Shown piece by piece: positions 7,577 through 16,587 of a stretch of DNA of 64,000 bases; position 1 is the stretch's first letter, and each line of letters opens with the position of its first letter. The DNA lies in the NCBI GenBank assembly GCA_937138495.1, contig CAKZPE010000014.1:51684-115683 (forward strand). Reading direction: 5' to 3'. Source of the stretch: an uncultured Oceanospirillaceae bacterium (lineage in GTDB: Bacteria > Pseudomonadota > Gammaproteobacteria > Pseudomonadales > Balneatricaceae). The translations under genes were made by a program, and so were the position numbers. The notes below the pieces were generated by a model. That model searched no databases and was not told the DNA's origin. It worked only from the letters and a program-made list of their open reading frames with translations.

Positions 7577-9193
7577 TTGATCTCTACCGCCAATATCACC
7601 ATGCAGTTCGGTGCCAAACCTCTTTTCGAAAATATCTCGGTCAAATTCGGTAACGGAAACCGTTACGGTCTGATCGGTGCCAACGGTTGCGGCAAATCAA
7701 CCTTCATGAAGATTCTGGACGGTAGCCTGACACCGACTTCCGGTAACGTCAGCATTTCCCCGAATGAGCGGGTGGGTAAACTGCACCAGGACCAGTTCGC
7801 CTTTGAAGAATACAGCGTCATCGACACTGTGATCATGGGCCATAAAGAACTCTGGGAAGTAAAGCAGGAGCGCGACCGCATCTACAGCCTGCCGGAAATG
7901 TCTGAAGAAGACGGCATGAAAGTCGCTGAACTGGAAACAGTGTTCGCTGAAATGGACGGTTACAGTGCAGAAAGCCGTGCCGGTGAAATCCTGCTGGGGG
8001 CCGGTATCGAGCTGGGCCTGCACTTTGGCCCGATGAGCGAAGTGGCGCCGGGCTGGAAACTGCGGGTACTGCTGGCACAGGCCCTGTTCTCTGATCCGGA
8101 TATTCTGCTGTTAGATGAACCGACCAACAACCTGGATATCAACACAATCCGTTGGCTGGAAGGCGTGCTGAACGAGCGTAACAGCACCATGATCATCATT
8201 TCCCACGACCGTCACTTCCTGAACGCGGTGTGTACACATATGGCAGACATCGATTACGGTGAACTGCGAGTGTATCCGGGTAACTACGATGATTTCATGT
8301 TTGCTTCCACCCAGATCCGTGAACGCCAGCTGGCTGATAATGCCAAGAAGAGCGCGCAAATGGCAGACTTACGCCAGTTTGTAAGCCGTTTCTCTGCCAA
8401 CGCCTCAAAAGCAAAGCAAGCGACCTCCCGTGCTAAGCAGCTGGAAAAGATCAAACTGGACGAAATCAAACCGTCCAGCCGTTCCAACCCGTTCATCCGC
8501 TTTACGCAGGAAAAGAAACTGCACCGTCAGGCCGTTGTACTTGAAGAAGTGGGCCACGGCTTTGATGGCGAGCAGCTGTTTAAAGACGGCAACCTGATTC
8601 TGGAAGCCGGCAGTCGCCTGGCCATCATCGGTGAAAACGGTGTGGGTAAAACCACCCTGCTGCGCTGCCTGATGAACGAATTACAAACCCAGAACGGTAC
8701 TATTCAGTGGGCAGAAAGCGCGACAATCGGCTACTGCCCTCAGGACACCAACGCCGAATTTGAAACTGAGCTGAGCTTATTTGAGTGGGTCAGCCAGTGG
8801 CGTAAACCTAATCACGACGATCAGATCGTCCGCTCTACATTAGGCCGTTTGCTGTTCAGTGCTGATGACTTCGACAAGAAAGCCCGCGTCTGCTCCGGGG
8901 GTGAAAAGAACCGTCTGCTGTTCGGTAAACTGATGATGGGCAACACCAACGTGCTGATCATGGATGAACCGACCAACCACCTGGATATGGAATCCATCGA
9001 AGCCCTGAACCTGGCGCTGGAAAACTACGAAGGCACCCTGATCTTCGTCAGCCACGACCGGGAATTCGTATCATCACTGGCCACCCAGATTATCGATATC
9101 CGTGACCAGAAGCTGTTCAGCTTCCAGGGCACCTACGAAGAATATCTGGCACACATGGACGCCAAAGAAAAAGCGGCTAAATCAAAGAAATAA
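7577..9193 (+). CDS. ybiT: ABC-F family ATPase, YbiT type
   Basis: This 538-residue soluble protein has two ABC ATPase domains in tandem and no membrane segment. Walker A motifs are Gly-Ala-Asn-Gly-Cys-Gly-Lys-Ser (about 34-41) and Gly-Glu-Asn-Gly-Val-Gly-Lys-Thr in the second half. Walker B motifs are Leu-Leu-Leu-Asp-Glu-Pro-Thr-Asn-Asn and Leu-Ile-Met-Asp-Glu-Pro-Thr-Asn-His, with a Lys/Arg-rich linker between the domains. Length and N-terminus match E. coli YbiT. ABC-F proteins bind the ribosomal E site and adjust peptidyl-tRNA or stalled-ribosome states. The start codon is TTG at 7577, supported by AGGA eight bases upstream and by alignment of the N-terminus to YbiT as remembered. The gene is monocistronic and closed by a strong terminator. 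Confidence 0.92.
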   Translation: MISTANITMQFGAKPLFENISVKFGNGNRYGLIGANGCGKSTFMKILDGSLTPTSGNVSISPNERVGKLHQDQFAFEEYSVIDTVIMGHKELWEVKQERDRIYSLPEMSEEDGMKVAELETVFAEMDGYSAESRAGEILLGAGIELGLHFGPMSEVAPGWKLRVLLAQALFSDPDILLLDEPTNNLDINTIRWLEGVLNERNSTMIIISHDRHFLNAVCTHMADIDYGELRVYPGNYDDFMFASTQIRERQLADNAKKSAQMADLRQFVSRFSANASKAKQATSRAKQLEKIKLDEIKPSSRSNPFIRFTQEKKLHRQAVVLEEVGHGFDGEQLFKDGNLILEAGSRLAIIGENGVGKTTLLRCLMNELQTQNGTIQWAESATIGYCPQDTNAEFETELSLFEWVSQWRKPNHDDQIVRSTLGRLLFSADDFDKKARVCSGGEKNRLLFGKLMMGNTNVLIMDEPTNHLDMESIEALNLALENYEGTLIFVSHDREFVSSLATQIIDIRDQKLFSFQGTYEEYLAHMDAKEKAAKSKK

Positions 9194-9212
9194 AGCCCGT
9201 TTCTTACGCCAT

Positions 9213-9250
9213 AAAAAAAGGCCGCTGACGAAAGTCCGCGGCCTTTTTTG
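9213..9250. terminator. Bidirectional Rho-independent terminator
   Basis: AAAAAAAGGCCGC and GCGGCCTTTTTT form a long stem with flanking A and T tracts between the convergent ABC-F gene and alanine-symporter gene. It is a textbook two-way terminator. Confidence 0.9.
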
Positions 9251-9271
9251 TAACAGCTGCTCAGCCAGCCT

Positions 9272-10828
9272 TTACTTCGCAGTCGCACCCTTAAACTTCA
9301 CAATCTCCCCGGTTTTCAGGCGGGACAGATACGAGTTAAGCTCACGTTTGATGATCGGCAGTAAGAAGTACAGACCGATAATATTCACAACCGCCATGGC
9401 AAAGATCGCCGCATCCGAGAAATCAATAACCGGGCCAAGGTTCGCCGCCGCTCCGATGACAATAAAGATGCAGAACATCACCTTATACGTCAGCTCTTTA
9501 GACTTCCCTTCACCGAACAGGTAAGTCCAGGCCTTCAGGCCATAATAAGACCAGCTGATCATGGTTGAGAAGGCAAACAGCACGACAGCGACTGCCAGAA
9601 CATATGGGAACCAGGAGAATGCTGATCCGAATGCCGCCGACGTCAGCGCCACACCGGAAGACCCGTCTGCGGTCAGAATCCGGCCGTTTTCACCCAGCAT
9701 ATACAAACCGGTCGCAGGGTCAGTCATTAACTGGCCGGTAATGATGATCACCAGTGCAGTCATGGTACAAATCAGAACAGTATCAATAAACGGCTCTAAC
9801 AGAGAGACAAAGCCCTCAGTCACCGGCTCATTAGTTTTAACTGCCGAGTGCGCAATCGCCGCTGAACCCACACCTGCTTCATTGGAGAATGCCGCCCGTT
9901 TGAAACCCTGAATCAGGGCACCCACAAAACCGCCGGCTATCCCCAGCCCCGTGAAGGCACCTTCAAAAATCTGACCAAAGGCCCAACCAATCTTGTCGGC
10001 ATTCATCAACAGAATAACCAGCGCCGCCAGCACGTACATAACGCCCATGAAAGGTACAACTTTTTCAGTAACCCGGGCGATAGACTTAATACCGCCAACA
10101 ATCACTGCAAACACAATGGCCGCAAATATTAGACCGGTAATCCAGCCAGGATAATCACCCACGATACCGCTGATCTGCGCATGTGCCTGGTTGGCCTGGA
10201 ACATGTTCCCGCCCCCCAGCGAACCAAGGATACAGAAGATAGCAAACATCACTGCCAGCAACTTACCGCCCGGCAGACCACGTTCCTTAAACCCCTTGGA
10301 GATGTAATACATCGGGCCACCGGAAACGGTACCGTCGCTGTATTCATTCCGGTATTTAACACCCAGGGTACACTCGGCAAACTTGGATGCCATGCCCAGT
10401 AAACCGGCCAGAATCATCCAGAAAGTAGCCCCGGCACCACCAATGCTGACGGCAACAGCCACACCGGCAATGTTACCCAGGCCCACAGTCCCCGAAAGCG
10501 CAGTGGCCAGCGCCTGGAAGTGACTCACCTCACCGGCATCACGGGGGTTGGTATAATCACCTTTCACCAGCGCAATGGAATGCCCCACCGCCCGGAACTG
10601 AATAAAACCGAAATACAGGGTAAAAACGGACGCACCGACTACTAACCACAATACAATCCATGGAAAGCTGGTACCGGGTAAAGGCGCAAAGATCAGACCG
10701 ACAAACCAGCCCGTCGCCCAGGAAAAAACGTCGTTTACCGTTTCATCAACGCTGGCCATCGCCATTTTACTGTGCATCAACAACACCAGCGTACTCAGAG
10801 CATAGAAGATTTTGTTTTTATTATTCAT
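9272..10828 (-). CDS. Sodium:alanine symporter family protein (AGCS)
   Basis: This 518-residue polytopic membrane protein has about ten to eleven hydrophobic segments. The family signature [14 protein letters not shown] lies near residues 110-123, and a second conserved stretch with Phe-Ser-Asn-Glu-Ala-Gly-Val-Gly-Ser lies near 313. AGCS carriers import alanine or glycine with Na+, which suits a marine organism. The first 25 residues form an extra hydrophobic segment ending in Ala-Met-Ala, possibly a cleavable signal. The gene follows a UspA-family gene by nine bases on the same strand, so the two are co-transcribed, and an Lrp-family gene is divergent from the pair. Confidence 0.92.
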   Translation of the reverse strand: MNNKNKIFYALSTLVLLMHSKMAMASVDETVNDVFSWATGWFVGLIFAPLPGTSFPWIVLWLVVGASVFTLYFGFIQFRAVGHSIALVKGDYTNPRDAGEVSHFQALATALSGTVGLGNIAGVAVAVSIGGAGATFWMILAGLLGMASKFAECTLGVKYRNEYSDGTVSGGPMYYISKGFKERGLPGGKLLAVMFAIFCILGSLGGGNMFQANQAHAQISGIVGDYPGWITGLIFAAIVFAVIVGGIKSIARVTEKVVPFMGVMYVLAALVILLMNADKIGWAFGQIFEGAFTGLGIAGGFVGALIQGFKRAAFSNEAGVGSAAIAHSAVKTNEPVTEGFVSLLEPFIDTVLICTMTALVIIITGQLMTDPATGLYMLGENGRILTADGSSGVALTSAAFGSAFSWFPYVLAVAVVLFAFSTMISWSYYGLKAWTYLFGEGKSKELTYKVMFCIFIVIGAAANLGPVIDFSDAAIFAMAVVNIIGLYFLLPIIKRELNSYLSRLKTGEIVKFKGATAK

Positions 10829-10837
10829 AACCTTGCC

Positions 10838-11275
10838 TCAGTTAACCACAGTTACAGGTACGCTTGCGTTCATCACCAGATTGGCCGTCACACTGCCAAA
10901 CAGGCGTGACGTAATCCCCCCCCTGGATGAACGGGCCACGACGATCTGATCGGCTTTCTCCTCAACCGCCACCAGATTCAGCAGTTCTGCTGCATCGCCA
11001 TGCATCACCCGGCCATTCGCAGTAAAACCTTCGCTATGAAGGGCTGCGATAGCAGGATCAATCACCCGCGACGTTGCCACAGCGATTTCCTGTTCACGGC
11101 GCTTATGCCGCGAGGCGTTTTCTTCAGGTGTTTGAAAACTGTAAGGCGTCCACTCAATGACGTAGACAAGTTCCAGAGTACAGTCGGGGATAAGGGAAGC
11201 GAGCCGTTTTGCGTAAGCCAGTGCCCGGGAACCGGATTCACTGCCATCAAGGCCAACGATTAGTATATTAGACAT
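10838..11275 (-). CDS. Universal stress protein (UspA family)
   Basis: This 145-residue single-domain protein begins with the typical Val-Gly-Leu-Asp-Gly-Ser-Glu-Ser-Gly at about residues 7-15. It ends with a Gly-Asp-Ala...Val-Ala-Arg-Ser-Ser-Arg-Gly-Gly...Gly-Ser-Val-Thr segment (about 108-130) corresponding to the ATP-binding loop of the ATP-binding Usp class. AAGGTG lies five bases before the ATG. It is the first gene of a pair with the alanine symporter, nine bases downstream. Usp domains next to or fused to transporters often tune the transporter in response to energy state, so a regulatory role is plausible but inferred. Confidence 0.88.
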   Translation of the reverse strand: MSNILIVGLDGSESGSRALAYAKRLASLIPDCTLELVYVIEWTPYSFQTPEENASRHKRREQEIAVATSRVIDPAIAALHSEGFTANGRVMHGDAAELLNLVAVEEKADQIVVARSSRGGITSRLFGSVTANLVMNASVPVTVVN

Positions 11276-11678
11276 GTATGCACCTTTTTTTGTTTTTGTA
11301 TGGATGCATCGTATCCGGCGGTCTGTTGCGACCTGTCTCAGATACGACCGGTCAATGATCCCCTGACAAACAGGTGTTTTACAGCGCGATTCGTCGTTTT
11401 AAAAAACCGAAACGATCTTTTTGACAGTCGAATCGACGTCGAAGCAACCCTGCGTATATCTGAACCTGCAGGTGTTCCTGAATGTTCTCAGCCGTCAGTG
11501 AGAAAAATTTCCCCTATAATTTCCTTATTCAGAGCATAAAAATTCATTAATTCACCACCAGATCCCGTTATTTAGTAAGCTTTACCAAACTACTGAGAAT
11601 TTACCTTTATGACGATCAGGTATGTTTTTTAATATGATAAAGTTTCACAGAACAACCTGAATCCTGAGTAACATTTGT
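11276..11678. other. Divergent control region of the usp-symporter pair and the Lrp-family gene
   Basis: There is no convincing gene in these 403 bases. The right half (about 11560-11650) is A/T-rich and ends in a TATGATAAAG sequence suited to a promoter for the Lrp-family gene. The left half is GC-balanced with small dyads around 11425-11440 (TCGAATCGACGTCGA). Lrp-family proteins commonly bind such divergent regions, but no site can be defined by eye. Confidence 0.35.
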
Positions 11679-12101
11679 ATGGATAAGTTCGATCAACTGA
11701 TCATCCAGCATCTGAGTGAAGACGCCCGGCAATCTAACGCCGAAGTGGCCCGTAAAATTGGTTTATCAAGAACGGCTGTGGCCGGAAGGCTCAAACGGCT
11801 GGAAGACAAAGGAATTGTCAGCGGCTATAAAATCGAACTGCGCAATCCCGGAAAACAGGTCGCCGCCTATTTCCAGATGAATTTCTCCCACCTCGATTAC
11901 GACAAACTGCTACCGCTGATCAGCCAGATAGAAGAAATTAAAGACTGCCGTTCAATCACCGGGGATATCGACCTGATTATCTATGCTGAAGCCGATACGA
12001 TGGAACAGCTGGATACCGTGAGAATACGGCTAAGCGAGTTACCGAAAATATCTTATATTGTCACGCATCCGGTACTCAAAGATCTGAAATCATGCAGCTG
12101 A
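11679..12101 (+). CDS. Lrp/AsnC-family transcriptional regulator
   Basis: This 140-residue protein has the Lrp layout. An N-terminal helix-turn-helix (about 4-50) starts with Met-Asp-Lys-Phe-Asp and carries Ser-Arg-Thr-Ala-Val-Ala-Gly-Arg in the recognition helix. A RAM/AsnC ligand domain follows, with the turn Thr-Gly-Asp-Ile-Asp (about 103-107) where Lrp proteins have Thr-Gly-x-x-Asp. It is divergent from the UspA-alanine symporter pair. A small-molecule amino-acid sensor controlling an amino-acid importer is the natural reading, so alanine or a related amino acid is a reasonable but unproven effector. Confidence 0.9.
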   Translation: MDKFDQLIIQHLSEDARQSNAEVARKIGLSRTAVAGRLKRLEDKGIVSGYKIELRNPGKQVAAYFQMNFSHLDYDKLLPLISQIEEIKDCRSITGDIDLIIYAEADTMEQLDTVRIRLSELPKISYIVTHPVLKDLKSCS

Positions 12102-12107
12102 AACGGC

Positions 12108-12130
12108 GGCAGATTTACTGAAAATCTGCC
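12108..12130. terminator. Terminator shared by convergent lrp-family and ParB-like genes
   Basis: GGCAGATTT (12108-12116) pairs perfectly with AAATCTGCC (12122-12130). The hairpin lies seven bases after the Lrp-family stop and overlaps the last codons of the opposing gene, so it can serve both strands. Confidence 0.6.
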
Positions 12131-12381
12131 ACCAACTTATGCACAGGGATCATCACATCCCTGCCGGTTTTCTGATAAAGCCGGTAAGCGGCGGTGATCC
12201 GGTGCCCACCATCCTCAAGCATATAAGTTTTACCGCACCCGCAATTAAGCAAGCGGATTGGCTGACTGACGGGATTGCCCATTTTTAGAGAGTTAAAGAC
12301 CGTGCTCAGCCGGTCATCATCTCCCCGAATCCAGGTAATAGGTAATTCTACTAATTCACTGACCGGTACCTGAGTACACAT
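12115..12381 (-). CDS. Small ParB-nuclease-like protein
   Basis: This 88-residue protein begins with a Val-Pro-Val-Ser-Glu-Leu-Val-Glu-Leu-Pro strand and contains Leu-Glu-Asp-Gly-Gly-His-Arg-Ile-Thr-Ala-Ala (about 55-65). This is close to the Asp-Gly-x-His-Arg motif of ParB/sulfiredoxin-fold proteins, where it binds a nucleotide phosphate. Two cysteines as Cys-Gly-Cys lie just before it. No helix-turn-helix follows, so this is not a partition ParB; small stand-alone members are of unknown function. GAGGAG sits well before the ATG, which supports a real gene. The next gene upstream on the same strand (12426-12782) may be co-transcribed. Confidence 0.6.
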   Translation of the reverse strand: MCTQVPVSELVELPITWIRGDDDRLSTVFNSLKMGNPVSQPIRLLNCGCGKTYMLEDGGHRITAAYRLYQKTGRDVMIPVHKLVADFQ

Positions 12382-12425
12382 AAACGTTCTCCTCTGTGGC
12401 CGGGTATCTCAGTGTAAGCCAACAC

Positions 12426-12782
12426 TTAACCGTCGGCCAGTTCAGCCCAGACGCCGGGCCCAGTTACCCTGATGAGATGCTTCACAGGCCTCTTCACTGT
12501 CGAATACAATCTGCTGCCCGGGTCTCCTAACTTAATGCCGATATCCGCCAGAGCCTCAGAAATAAGATGACGTAAACTGCTGTCTTCATGCTGCAGGCGG
12601 ATACGGTCAAGGTCCGCCTGATCAGTGAAGACACAGGTGATCTTTAATGACGCAGGAAAGCGCTGATAATTCACCCGGTGGGTCAGCCACTGAAAACCAT
12701 AAATATGCTCCAGTGCGGTTTCACATACCACCGTCAGAGTTTTACAGATCTGATTATCAAGTTTCTTATCAGACTTACGCAT
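12426..12782 (-). CDS. Conserved hypothetical protein (sometimes labelled Fis-like)
   Basis: This 118-residue soluble protein starts with a basic Met-Arg-Lys-Ser-Asp-Lys-Lys-Leu-Asp-Asn stretch. A Gly-Phe-Gln-Trp-Leu-Thr-His segment (about 29-35) and a strand Leu-Lys-Ile-Thr-Cys-Val-Phe-Thr-Asp follow. I remember similar short proteins in pseudomonads and relatives that databases label as Fis-family regulators, but no C-terminal Fis helix-turn-helix is visible, so the label should not be trusted. There is no signal peptide or membrane segment. Function is unknown. It lies 44 bases upstream of the ParB-like gene on the same strand. Confidence 0.6.
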   Translation of the reverse strand: MRKSDKKLDNQICKTLTVVCETALEHIYGFQWLTHRVNYQRFPASLKITCVFTDQADLDRIRLQHEDSSLRHLISEALADIGIKLGDPGSRLYSTVKRPVKHLIRVTGPGVWAELADG

Positions 12783-12824
12783 ACTTACCCACTACACCCG
12801 GAAAAAACCGCAGTGTACCCCGGC

Positions 12825-13706
12825 TCAGCCCTCAAGACTAACAAACTGACTAAGAGGCAGACGGCTTTCTACATGCCGGAACCAGCGGTACATGGGCCTC
12901 GTCGCGGCGTTATCCACATTAGGTGCAGCCCGCCCGGCGGACACATCACTCCGATGAACCGTTCGCATCTCGACACTGTACCGGATCGCATCCGTAGTAT
13001 TTGGCACACTGGCATGTAAATGGGCACTGGAAAACGCCAGCACATCCCCCGGCTGAATCACCACTTTCACCACCCCGGACTCATCTACCGCTTCCGCCGG
13101 ACGCGGCGCTGAGGGATAAGCAATGCCCCGCTCCGGCCTGGCATTTTTACGGGTCGCCAGATACTCATCAAAACTCCAGGTAGCAGTGTTATTCGCTAAC
13201 GGCTTCTCCCAGTAATCCGGATAAAACGCAATCGTCCGCTCCGCTTCCAGCTCAAAAACCGGGGCCCACCAATTCTGCTGACACTGTAGATTACTGCCCC
13301 AGGTATCCCGGTGGTGACCAATCGCCGCCCGGTGAGCGCCGGTATGGGTGGTGTCAAAGGGTACAACTCTTAGTGGAAAATGGTCATAAAAACACTGGTC
13401 AGTGGTCACCCCGCATTCACGCAAAACATCAAAGAAAATCAGCTTTGCCGCTTCACTGGTCCGAAAGCGGGTTTGCACCGCACCGACTTTATCGAGGAAA
13501 ACCTCCCGTGACAGATGCTTCTGAGCCGTGACCGGATCAAGCCCCTGCAGTGTTTCAGCCAGCAACTCACGGGTAAATTCAATCATCCGCTGCATTGCCG
13601 GTCGCTGACGGTACACCAGTAAATTACCGGCAAATAAAAGCTCTGCCCGCGCTTCATCACTGATCGCCTGATCTAACTGAATAATGTCCACATCGGTTTC
13701 CTGCAA
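12825..13706 (-). CDS. Phytanoyl-CoA-dioxygenase-like Fe(II)/2-oxoglutarate oxygenase
   Basis: This 293-residue protein carries the facial triad of the Fe(II)/2-oxoglutarate oxygenases. His-His-Arg-Asp-Thr-Trp (about 131-136) gives the HxD pair, a later Ala-His-Leu-His-Ala-Ser-Val (about 228-234) gives the distal histidine, and Arg-Tyr-Ser-Val-Glu-Met-Arg (about 241-247) gives the arginine that binds 2-oxoglutarate. The layout fits the PhyH group, which hydroxylates CoA thioesters and many small natural products, so the substrate cannot be inferred. Two starts are plausible: TTG at 13706 with AGGA seven bases upstream, or GTG at 13691 with AGGAA seven bases upstream; the longer one is listed. 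The gene stands alone. Confidence 0.72.
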   Translation of the reverse strand: MQETDVDIIQLDQAISDEARAELLFAGNLLVYRQRPAMQRMIEFTRELLAETLQGLDPVTAQKHLSREVFLDKVGAVQTRFRTSEAAKLIFFDVLRECGVTTDQCFYDHFPLRVVPFDTTHTGAHRAAIGHHRDTWGSNLQCQQNWWAPVFELEAERTIAFYPDYWEKPLANNTATWSFDEYLATRKNARPERGIAYPSAPRPAEAVDESGVVKVVIQPGDVLAFSSAHLHASVPNTTDAIRYSVEMRTVHRSDVSAGRAAPNVDNAATRPMYRWFRHVESRLPLSQFVSLEG

Positions 13707-13822
13707 CGGTTAATCCTGGCGGCAGCTTAGCGCAGCCCTGAAGCACTACTCAAGAGAACAGAAAGAGGAATTTTGACGGAGACAGATGAAAATGTCGTCA
13801 ATGAACAAGCGGGGCTTAAATT

Positions 13823-13879
13823 TAGCTCAGGGCGGCGTATCTCGCTCAGGGCTGTTTACCTCGCTCAGGGCTGTTAAAC
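13823..13879. repeat. Three 19-base imperfect tandem repeats
   Basis: Units at 13823-13841, 13842-13860 and 13861-13879 share the core GCTCAGGGC. The second and third are nearly identical, differing at the end (GTTTACC against GTTAAAC). The last unit runs over the stop codon of the ElaA gene. Confidence 0.6.
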
Positions 13880-14344
13880 GCCGGGGGAACGCAGCAACAT
13901 TTCGATGTGGGGAATGCCATCTTCATCATAAGGCTCAGACACCGTCTGAAAGCCAAATCCTGCATAAAAACGCTGTAAATACAGCTGGGCTGAAATCCGT
14001 ACCGACTGACCGGGATACAACAGAGACACCTCATCCAGTGCCCGGCTGATCAGTTGCTTACCCAGGCCACTGCCACGGACGGACTCAGCAGTCAGAATAC
14101 GCCCCAGTGCAACTTCAGCATACGCCCGCCCCGGCGGAACAACCCGTAAATACCCTCGCAGGCTGCCATCCAGCCAGCCACAAAGGTGATAACACTGCTG
14201 ATCCTTATGGTCGATATCCGCATATAAGCATTGCTGCTCCAGTACAAACACCTGCTGTCGTAACGCCAGAATCGCATAGACTTCAGCACCGTTTAGCTGT
14301 GCAAATGTCTGCCAGCGCCACTCAGTTAAAGACGTATCCATCAT
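13874..14344 (-). CDS. elaA: ElaA-type GNAT N-acetyltransferase
   Basis: This 156-residue GNAT-fold protein has the ElaA features: Leu-Arg-Gln-Gln-Val-Phe-Val-Leu-Glu-Gln-Gln-Cys near 28-39, Tyr-Ala-Asp-Ile-Asp next, and the acetyl-CoA-binding loop Val-Arg-Gly-Ser-Gly-Leu-Gly-Lys (about 88-95). ElaA proteins are small acetyltransferases of unknown cellular substrate. The protein starts Met-Met; AAGGGAG is better spaced for the second ATG at 14341. The gene lies eight bases after the TauE-family gene on the same strand and is probably co-transcribed. A tandem repeat touches its 3' end. Confidence 0.85.
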   Translation of the reverse strand: MMDTSLTEWRWQTFAQLNGAEVYAILALRQQVFVLEQQCLYADIDHKDQQCYHLCGWLDGSLRGYLRVVPPGRAYAEVALGRILTAESVRGSGLGKQLISRALDEVSLLYPGQSVRISAQLYLQRFYAGFGFQTVSEPYDEDGIPHIEMLLRSPGV

Positions 14345-14352
14345 TCACTCCC

Positions 14353-15078
14353 TTATAACGCTGACAGTCCTTTCCACAGCACCATCACCGCCGACACCGC
14401 AGAAATGATCAGCAACGCCGGCCGGGCAGACTGCTGCTTCAGCTTGCCCCCCAGATAACGGGACAACAGCCAGCCGATAAACATTCCCGGCAATAATTTC
14501 ACACTCAGCACAATGTGCTCATCAGTTACCGTGCCCTGCCAAAATAACAGCACCAGCGATAAAGGCGAACCTATCAGGAAAAACGCCGCCAGCTCATTCC
14601 GGGCGGTAATCCGGGTTTCATTCTGATACACCAGCGCAATGGGCGGGCCGCCCACAGACGTAGCGGTGCCAACAATGCCGGAAATAAAGCCGCCAATGCC
14701 CAGGCTCAGAGGCGTCGCCGTAATATTAAAACGCCGGCAACTGACATACACCGCGATCAGCAGACTGCTGCCAAACACAATTGCCAGAATATGCGGCGGC
14801 ATCGCCAGTAGCAGCAACACACCGAGATAGGAACCCGGAATCCGCGCCAGAATCGCCGGCATCACCCGCCGCCAGTGCAACTCATGCCGCTGGGAAGACA
14901 CCACCAGCACAGACAGCATAAAGCCACCAAAAATAACCGGCACCGGTACATAGGAAGGATCTATCAGAAACAATAAAGGTGCGGCAAGTAAGCCAAAACC
15001 AATACCAACCATGCCTTGCAGCGTACTGCCCACAATTGCAATGGCCAGTGCCAGTAAATCGATCAGGGTAAAGGTCAC
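14353..15078 (-). CDS. TauE/SafE-family anion exporter
   Basis: This 241-residue polytopic membrane protein has about eight hydrophobic segments in two similar halves, each with a glycine-rich start (Gly-Met-Val-Gly-Ile-Gly-Phe-Gly near 23-30; Gly-Ile-Val-Gly-Thr-Ala-Thr-Ser-Val-Gly-Gly-Pro-Pro near 133-145). This is the TauE/SafE pattern, a family linked to export of sulfite, sulfoacetate and other organosulfur anions. The substrate is not evident here. It is followed after eight bases by elaA on the same strand. Confidence 0.85.
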   Translation of the reverse strand: MTFTLIDLLALAIAIVGSTLQGMVGIGFGLLAAPLLFLIDPSYVPVPVIFGGFMLSVLVVSSQRHELHWRRVMPAILARIPGSYLGVLLLLAMPPHILAIVFGSSLLIAVYVSCRRFNITATPLSLGIGGFISGIVGTATSVGGPPIALVYQNETRITARNELAAFFLIGSPLSLVLLFWQGTVTDEHIVLSVKLLPGMFIGWLLSRYLGGKLKQQSARPALLIISAVSAVMVLWKGLSAL

Positions 15079-15173
15079 AGAACGGCCTGTTCAGAAATGA
15101 AAAGAATATGCCGCTATTATTCCACAGCCAGGCCGTCAGGGAGAACCGGCGCTCCGGTAAAAATACACATTAC

Positions 15174-15392
15174 TTATACCGCTGTGAGTAAAACCAGCTT
15201 AACAACCGCGTAAACAAGCAGGATAAAAATCAGCGCTACCAGCAAACCGATAATAATAAAATGATGCGGCTTACCCTGGCTGAAATCCCGCTCCCGGTTC
15301 CGGTTACTCTGCACACCGAAGAATGCCGCCAGTACACTTTTGAAAACATCCCAGAAGGTAATCTCCCGGGGAGATTGCTGTTCTTTCTGCAT
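15174..15392 (-). CDS. DUF2970 small membrane protein
   Basis: This 72-residue protein matches DUF2970: Thr-Phe-Trp-Asp-Val-Phe-Lys-Ser-Val-Leu-Ala-Ala-Phe-Phe-Gly-Val-Gln, then Asn-Arg-Glu-Arg-Asp-Phe, then one C-terminal transmembrane helix (about 46-70). The family is widespread in proteobacteria and has no assigned function. A GTG at 15413 extends the frame, but AGGA is spaced for the ATG at 15392. It is divergent from the photolyase operon. Confidence 0.8.
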   Translation of the reverse strand: MQKEQQSPREITFWDVFKSVLAAFFGVQSNRNRERDFSQGKPHHFIIIGLLVALIFILLVYAVVKLVLLTAV

Positions 15393-15579
15393 CGATACAT
15401 TCCTGCTGTCCACCTGTCTGAAAGTATAGACTCTCTGGCCGGTACAGCCTTATCCGGCCAACCAGCATTAGATTTTCTCACTCTCAACTCTTTGATCTTA
15501 CAAGGCAATTTCCACGTACAGCAACTAAGCTCAATGGAGTAACAAGTGACAGATAACGATAACAACAGAGGCTGGAATC

Positions 15580-16542
15580 ATGTCTGACTCATATGACTTT
15601 GCCATTATAGGTGCAGGCCTGGCAGGCAGTTTTTGTGCCGACCTGCTGCAAAAAGACTACCCGAAACTGTGCGTACTGGAAAAAAGCCGGGGAACCGGTG
15701 GCCGCCTCAGCAGCCGGCGGTTCCAAAGTCTGAGTTACGACCTGGGCTCCCCCTGCCTGCACCTGGATACAGAACAGTTCGCCACTGAGCTGATGCAATG
15801 GCAAAACGCCGGTGTACTGAAACGCTGGCCTGAAGCAGACCACGAACCTTACCAGGCCTATGTGGGCCGCCCGAGTATGAGCAGCCTGACCCGGCATCTG
15901 ATCGGTGATGCTAAAATGCATACCCTGACACGGGTGGAACGGCTTGAATATCTGGGTGACAGCTGGCAGCTGAAAGATGCCAATGAACAAACCATCTGTT
16001 ACGCCAATGGCCTGATAATCTGTGCGCCGGCCCGCCAGACCTGCGCCCTGCTGGCCGGCAGCCCCTGTTCAACTGAATGGCTGATCCGTAGCCACACATC
16101 CAGCCAAACCAGCCGTGCCCAGTGGTGTATGGCCGTTGAAGTCAACCGCGAACTGCCCGCACCGGCCTATATTGCACCGGATAACAGCATCATTACCCGC
16201 ATCGTTAACGACAGTAATAAACCCGGCCGTGAAAATAAATTTAATATCTGGATGATCCAGGCGGACACCGAATGGAGTATACAGTATGCAGACTCCCATC
16301 ATGCTCAGGTACGTAAGGCGCTTGAACAAGAGTTTTGCCGCATCATGCAAACCGATCCGCAGGACGTGACCAGCCAGTCACCACACCGCTGGAATCTGGC
16401 CAGGCATGAGCGAACTCCGGGGGCGATTGCCCTCTGGGACAGCGAACTGAAACTGGGTATCGCTGCCGACTGGCTGGGTGAGGCAAACATTAACAGCGCC
16501 ATGCTCAGTGCCAGACACCTATGTGAACTGATTCACAGCTGA
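15580..16542 (+). CDS. FAD-dependent oxidoreductase, renalase/amine-oxidase-like
   Basis: This 320-residue protein opens with a Rossmann FAD site, Ile-Ile-Gly-Ala-Gly-Leu-Ala-Gly-Ser (about 9-17). The second Glu-Lys-Ser-Arg-Gly-Thr-Gly-Gly-Arg (about 34-42) is typical of renalase-like and amine-oxidase flavoproteins. A C-terminal segment with Gly-Ile-Ala-Ala-Asp-Trp-Leu (about 295) binds the flavin pyrophosphate. Bacterial relatives repair isomeric dihydropyridine nucleotides or remain uncharacterised. It is the first gene of a three-gene operon with a DUF523/DUF1722 protein and CPD photolyase, with short gaps of 45 and 18 bases. Photolyase operons of marine bacteria often carry flavoproteins of this sort, so a link to light or DNA-repair stress is likely, but the reaction is unknown. 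Confidence 0.78.
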   Translation: MSDSYDFAIIGAGLAGSFCADLLQKDYPKLCVLEKSRGTGGRLSSRRFQSLSYDLGSPCLHLDTEQFATELMQWQNAGVLKRWPEADHEPYQAYVGRPSMSSLTRHLIGDAKMHTLTRVERLEYLGDSWQLKDANEQTICYANGLIICAPARQTCALLAGSPCSTEWLIRSHTSSQTSRAQWCMAVEVNRELPAPAYIAPDNSIITRIVNDSNKPGRENKFNIWMIQADTEWSIQYADSHHAQVRKALEQEFCRIMQTDPQDVTSQSPHRWNLARHERTPGAIALWDSELKLGIAADWLGEANINSAMLSARHLCELIHS

Positions 16543-16587
16543 CACCGCTCCCACACGGAAGGCATCAGCTGGCAGAAGGAGACTATC

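Noticed and set aside
11300..11539. 79-codon frame in the usp/lrp divergent region
   Set aside because: Low-complexity translation without a domain, lying inside an apparent promoter region.
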